A stretch of DNA of 16,575 nucleotides from Gammaproteobacteria bacterium. GTDB taxonomy: Bacteria; Pseudomonadota; Gammaproteobacteria; UBA9339. Below are positions 13,663-16,575 of the stretch, piece by piece. The notes under the pieces are model-generated. The model was not told the DNA's origin. It searched no databases and was given only the letters and a program-made list of their open reading frames with translations. The position numbers and the translations under genes were made by a program. The stretch lies in NCBI GenBank assembly GCA_018814965.1, contig JAHIYS010000188.1:1-16575 (forward strand). The letters are read 5' to 3'. Within the stretch, counting starts at the first letter, position 1. Each line of letters begins with the position of its first letter.

Positions 13663-14496
13663 TCACTTAACATGGCGATTACGAATAATCATTGAATTAG
13701 TACGCTTAATCTTACGCGTATGATAACCCTTCGTCGGTTGACCATGAGGGGACACAGGATGACGACCTCCTGAACTTCTGCCTTCTCCACCACCATGGGG
13801 GTGATCTACAGGATTCATAGCAACTCCACGAACTGTTGGTCTAATACCGCGCCAACGAGATGCCCCTGCTTTACCCAAAGAACGTAGGTTATGCTCTGCA
13901 TTGGATACCTCTCCAATACATGCTCTACATGTTCCTAAAATCTTTCTAATTTCACCTGAACGCAAACGCAAAGTTATATATTCACCTTCACGAGAAGCAA
14001 TTTGCGCTGAAGTTCCTGCTGTACGTGCTATCTGCGCACCTTTACCAGGACGCATCTCTATACAATGCACTACCGCACCTACAGGAATACTATTTAATGG
14101 CAAACAATTTCCAGGTTTAATTGGAGCTTCTGGTCCTGAAATTATCTCATCACCAGCCTTCAAATCTTTTGGAGCAATAATATAACGACGCTCACCATCT
14201 CTATACAATATTAACGCAATGTATGGACGGCGGTTTGGATCATACTCCAAACGCTCAATAACTGCTGGAATCCCATCTTTATTACGCTTGAAATCTATTA
14301 CTCGATAAAATCTCTTGCTACCGCCACCATGATGTCTAACCGTTTGACGACCCAAGTTATTACGAGCACTACCACGACCACGGTTTTTAGAATCCAACAA
14401 AGGACGATGCGGCTTACCTTTATGTAAGTCTGGATTAACAACCTTAATAACAAAGCGACGTCCCGGCGAAGTTGGTTTAGTTTTTATAATTGCCAT
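13663..14496 (-). CDS. rplB: 50S ribosomal protein L2
   Basis: L2 is a core large-subunit protein needed for subunit joining and peptidyl-transferase activity. The 277 residues (273 in E. coli) carry an N-terminal OB-like domain with KNRGRGSARNNLGRQTVRHH, a central SH3-like domain with TAGTSAQIASREGEYITLRL, and the C-terminal signature GVAMNPVDHPHGGGEGRSSG. His232 falls in the DHPHGG segment implicated in peptidyl-transferase function in E. coli. It is intact, with a 3-nt gap from rplW. Confidence 0.98.
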   Translation of the reverse strand: MAIIKTKPTSPGRRFVIKVVNPDLHKGKPHRPLLDSKNRGRGSARNNLGRQTVRHHGGGSKRFYRVIDFKRNKDGIPAVIERLEYDPNRRPYIALILYRDGERRYIIAPKDLKAGDEIISGPEAPIKPGNCLPLNSIPVGAVVHCIEMRPGKGAQIARTAGTSAQIASREGEYITLRLRSGEIRKILGTCRACIGEVSNAEHNLRSLGKAGASRWRGIRPTVRGVAMNPVDHPHGGGEGRSSGGRHPVSPHGQPTKGYHTRKIKRTNSMIIRNRHVK

Positions 14497-14499
14497 AAA

Positions 14500-14790
14500 T
14501 TAAGCCCCACCCAAATTAATCGCTTGACCTTCTTTTACTGTAACGTAAGCTTTTTTCCAATCTTGTCGCTTACCAGCAATATTCTTAAAATTTCGTTTTT
14601 TGCCTTTAACATTGCAAGTACGTACTTCTTCTACATCCACTTCAAATAATAATTTGATCGCACGAGCAATATCACCTTTTTTAGCTTTATTACTCACTTT
14701 AAAAACATATTGACGATCAACTTGCACTTTGGTCGATTTCTCAGATACACAAGGCGCGAGGATGGTTTTCATTAACTTATTTTCGATCAT
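14500..14790 (-). CDS. rplW: 50S ribosomal protein L23
   Basis: L23 sits at the tunnel exit and docks trigger factor and SRP. The 96 residues (100 in E. coli) begin MIENKLMKTILAPCVSEKST and contain YVFKVSNKAKKGDIARAIKL and LFEVDVEEVRTCNVKGKKRN. KRQDWKKAYVTVKEGQ near the end is diagnostic. A later ATG at codon 7 is possible, but the first aligns with the E. coli start and overlaps the rplD stop (ATGA), so it is preferred. The C-terminus is a little shorter than in E. coli. Confidence 0.98.
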   Translation of the reverse strand: MIENKLMKTILAPCVSEKSTKVQVDRQYVFKVSNKAKKGDIARAIKLLFEVDVEEVRTCNVKGKKRNFKNIAGKRQDWKKAYVTVKEGQAINLGGA

Positions 14791-15407
14791 GCAAATCTCT
14801 CCTCAACCTTTCGCAACGCTGGAACTGTTAACAATACTTTCTCAAAACTAATTAAATTTATTGGATTAATGTCATCCACTCCACATACTTCAATTTTTGC
14901 TATATTACGTGATGCTAAATATAAATTTGTTTCAACATCATCATTAATAATCAACGCATTCTTAATTTTTAATTCATTTAATTTTTTTACTAAATCACGG
15001 GTCTTACCAGTAGCAGCAAAATTCTCTACTAATACCAAACGATCTTGGCGCACTAATTCAGATAAAATTGAACGCATAGCACCTGCATACATCTTTTTGT
15101 TGATCTTTTGTGAAAAATCTCGTGGTTTTGCTGCAAAAGTTACACCACCGCCTCGCCAGATTGGACTACGAATAGTACCAGCACGAGCACGACCGGTTCC
15201 TTTCTGACGCCATGGTTTAATACCGCCACCGCTAACCTCAGAACGACTTTTTTGCGCTTTGCTACCAGAACGAGCCCCAGCACGATAAGCCTGGACTATC
15301 TGATGAATCAAATCTTGATTAAATTTCTTAGCAAACACATCATCTTTAATCTCAACAGCATTTGGAGAGAAAGATTCTGTGGAGACATCTAGTAACTTAA
15401 GCTCCAT
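14787..15407 (-). CDS. rplD: 50S ribosomal protein L4
   Basis: L4 reaches into the exit tunnel. In E. coli it also represses the S10 operon through the leader upstream of rpsJ. The 206 residues (201 in E. coli) include the tunnel loop with KPWRQKGTGRARAGTIRSPI and WRGGGVTFAAKPRDFSQKIN, followed by KKMYAGAMRSILSELVRQDR. The loop lacks obvious macrolide-resistance changes. It overlaps rplC by one base and rplW by four. No S10 leader is present in this cluster, so L4 autoregulation of the E. coli kind is unlikely here. Confidence 0.98.
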   Translation of the reverse strand: MELKLLDVSTESFSPNAVEIKDDVFAKKFNQDLIHQIVQAYRAGARSGSKAQKSRSEVSGGGIKPWRQKGTGRARAGTIRSPIWRGGGVTFAAKPRDFSQKINKKMYAGAMRSILSELVRQDRLVLVENFAATGKTRDLVKKLNELKIKNALIINDDVETNLYLASRNIAKIEVCGVDDINPINLISFEKVLLTVPALRKVEERFA

Positions 15408-16063
15408 TATTCTCCCCCCTTCATCTTATTCTTAACTGCTGGCTTTACTATAACGTAGCTACCAGGAGCTCCAGGAACTACCCCTTTAATCATGATCAAG
15501 TTGCGCTCATTATCAATTCGCACAATCTCTTGATTTTGAACAGTACGCTTAACATTACCCAAATGACCTGCCATTTTTTTACCCTTAAATACTCTTCCAG
15601 GGGTTTGTCTTTGTCCGATAGAACCAGGTACACGGTGAGATAAAGAGTTACCATGACTTGCACGACCACCAGCAAAATGATGCCGCTTGATTACGCCAGC
15701 AAAGCCCTTACCTTTAGTATAACCACTAACATCTACCATCTGTCCTTCAGCGAATAGATCCACTTTAAATTCTTTTCCAACTGCTAAATCATCACCCTCT
15801 TTCTCTTCTAAGCGCCACTCCCACAAACCATCACCAGCACCAACATTGGCGCGAGCATAGTGGTTAGCCAAAGGTTTACTCACTTTGGATGCTTTTTTGG
15901 AACCAGTGGTAACTTGAACAGCGCGATAACCGTCATTGTCATCAGATTTAATCTGAACTACACGATTAGGCAGAGCAGTAACGACTGTAACAGGAGCACT
16001 CTTCCCATCTTCAGAGAAGATCCTTGTCATGCCACATTTTTTACCTATCAAACCAATAGTCAT
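15407..16063 (-). CDS. rplC: 50S ribosomal protein L3
   Basis: L3 is one of the first proteins to bind 23S rRNA, and its loop approaches the peptidyl-transferase centre. The 218 residues (209 in E. coli) start MTIGLIGKKCGMTRIFSEDG. They contain YTKGKGFAGVIKRHHFAGGR and then HRVPGSIGQRQTPGRVFKGK. The glutamines of GQRQTPG (151 and 153) lie where E. coli L3 is methylated by PrmB. The ending VKPAVKNKMKGGE is basic. It begins 38 nt after rpsJ. Confidence 0.98.
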   Translation of the reverse strand: MTIGLIGKKCGMTRIFSEDGKSAPVTVVTALPNRVVQIKSDDNDGYRAVQVTTGSKKASKVSKPLANHYARANVGAGDGLWEWRLEEKEGDDLAVGKEFKVDLFAEGQMVDVSGYTKGKGFAGVIKRHHFAGGRASHGNSLSHRVPGSIGQRQTPGRVFKGKKMAGHLGNVKRTVQNQEIVRIDNERNLIMIKGVVPGAPGSYVIVKPAVKNKMKGGE

Positions 16064-16101
16064 TTTATTAATCTCAAAATTTCTAAATATTTTTATTTCT
16101 T

Positions 16102-16428
16102 CTAGTCAACACTAATTTGTACTTCAACTCCAGCTGCTAAATCCAACTTCATCAACGCATCTACTGTTTTTTCAGTTGGAGATAATATATCCAAAAGCCT
16201 TTTATGAGTACGAATCTCATATTGATCACGAGCATCTTTATCATTGTTTGGCGAAGTACAAACAGTCATACGCTCGATGCGATTCGGCAACGGAATAGGG
16301 CCGCAAATCTGCGCTCCCGTTCTCTTTGCAGTTTCAACAATCTCGTGCGTCGCTTGATCAATTAATCGATGATCAAATGCCTTTAAACGGATACGTATTC
16401 TTTGACCTTTTTTTATTACCGCTGACAT
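16102..16428 (-). CDS. rpsJ: 30S ribosomal protein S10
   Basis: S10 is a 30S head protein that also serves as the NusE transcription antitermination factor. The 108 residues (103 in E. coli) include RIRIRLKAFDHRLIDQATHE, IVETAKRTGAQICGPIPLPN and KDARDQYEIRTHKRLLDILS, and end AAGVEVQISVD. The N-terminus MSAVIKKGQ is a few residues longer than in E. coli. The ATG lies only 6 nt after the tuf stop, with a weak GAG as Shine-Dalgarno, so it is probably read from tuf transcripts. Confidence 0.98.
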   Translation of the reverse strand: MSAVIKKGQRIRIRLKAFDHRLIDQATHEIVETAKRTGAQICGPIPLPNRIERMTVCTSPNNDKDARDQYEIRTHKRLLDILSPTEKTVDALMKLDLAAGVEVQISVD

Positions 16429-16434
16429 ATATTT

Positions 16435-16575
16435 TTACTCAATAATCTTAGTAACAACACCTGCACCGACAGTTCTACCACCCTCACGAATAGCAAACCT
16501 TACTCCATCTTCCATCGCAATCGGTACAATTAAGTTCACTACAATCTTTATGTTATCTCCTGGCATTACCATCTC
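16435..16575 (-). CDS. tuf: elongation factor Tu, C-terminal 46 residues (cut by the window edge)
   Basis: EF-Tu delivers aminoacyl-tRNA to the ribosome. The right edge holds its last 46 codons and a TAA stop: EMVMPGDNIKIVVNLIVPIA, MEDGVRFAIREGGRTVGAGV and VTKIIE. The stretch FAIREGGRTVGAGVV is the invariant EF-Tu ending. The rest lies beyond the window. Its position directly upstream of rpsJ shows that the str genes continue into S10. Which of two possible tuf copies this is cannot be told. Confidence 0.97.
   Translation of the reverse strand, partial: EMVMPGDNIKIVVNLIVPIAMEDGVRFAIREGGRTVGAGVVTKIIE

Overview
The window is the conserved ribosomal-protein superoperon of an AT-rich gammaproteobacterium. 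On the minus strand it reads tuf (3' end only), then the S10 genes (rpsJ-rplC-rplD-rplW-rplB-rpsS-rplV-rpsC-rplP-rpmC-rpsQ), the spc genes (rplN-rplX-rplE-rpsN-rpsH-rplF-rplR-rpsE-rpmD-rplO-secY-rpmJ) and the alpha genes (rpsM-rpsK-rpsD-rpoA-rplQ). This order, with rpmJ after secY and rpsD before rpoA, is the gammaproteobacterial one. The protein sequences are close to gammaproteobacterial families, and ssb lies near rplQ, as it does in several gammaproteobacteria. A host-associated or Legionellales-like lineage is possible, but that is inference only. No genome-level marker in the window fixes the family.

Left part (1-2307). The 5' end of a minus-strand tRNA, probably tRNA-Pro, runs off the left edge and has a promoter-like sequence upstream. 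ssb follows on the plus strand and ends in a 12-bp hairpin. Next comes a minus-strand gene for a protein with a signal peptide and no recognised family. It is interrupted by an apparent one-base frameshift, and a second copy of an internal repeat continues in the shifted frame. A short intergenic region with a degenerate palindromic repeat and a hairpin terminator separates this gene from the ribosomal cluster.

Right part (2308-16575). There are 29 translation-machinery and secretion genes, nearly all tightly packed, with several 1-8 base overlaps. rpmJ (37 codons) is too short for a simple ORF scan and was found by reading the sequence. The wider gaps are rpsK-rpsD (81 nt), rpsM-rpsK (108 nt), rpmJ-rpsM (166 nt), secY-rplO (214 nt) and rplX-rplE (62 nt). 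These are the places where internal promoters, S4- or S8-type feedback sites or repeat insertions could sit. The secY-rplO gap carries a second degenerate copy of the palindromic repeat seen near 2200. The tuf stop lies 6 nt before rpsJ, so there is no room for the L4-regulated S10 leader known from enterobacteria.

Together the genes encode much of both ribosomal subunits, the RNA polymerase alpha subunit and the SecY channel. They are probably transcribed from the str side through to the terminator beyond rplQ, with possible internal starts. I found no sign of an undescribed multi-gene system here. The points most worth a second look are the frameshifted repeat protein, the two repeat copies, and a long-form S14 that keeps a complete set of zinc-ribbon ligands.
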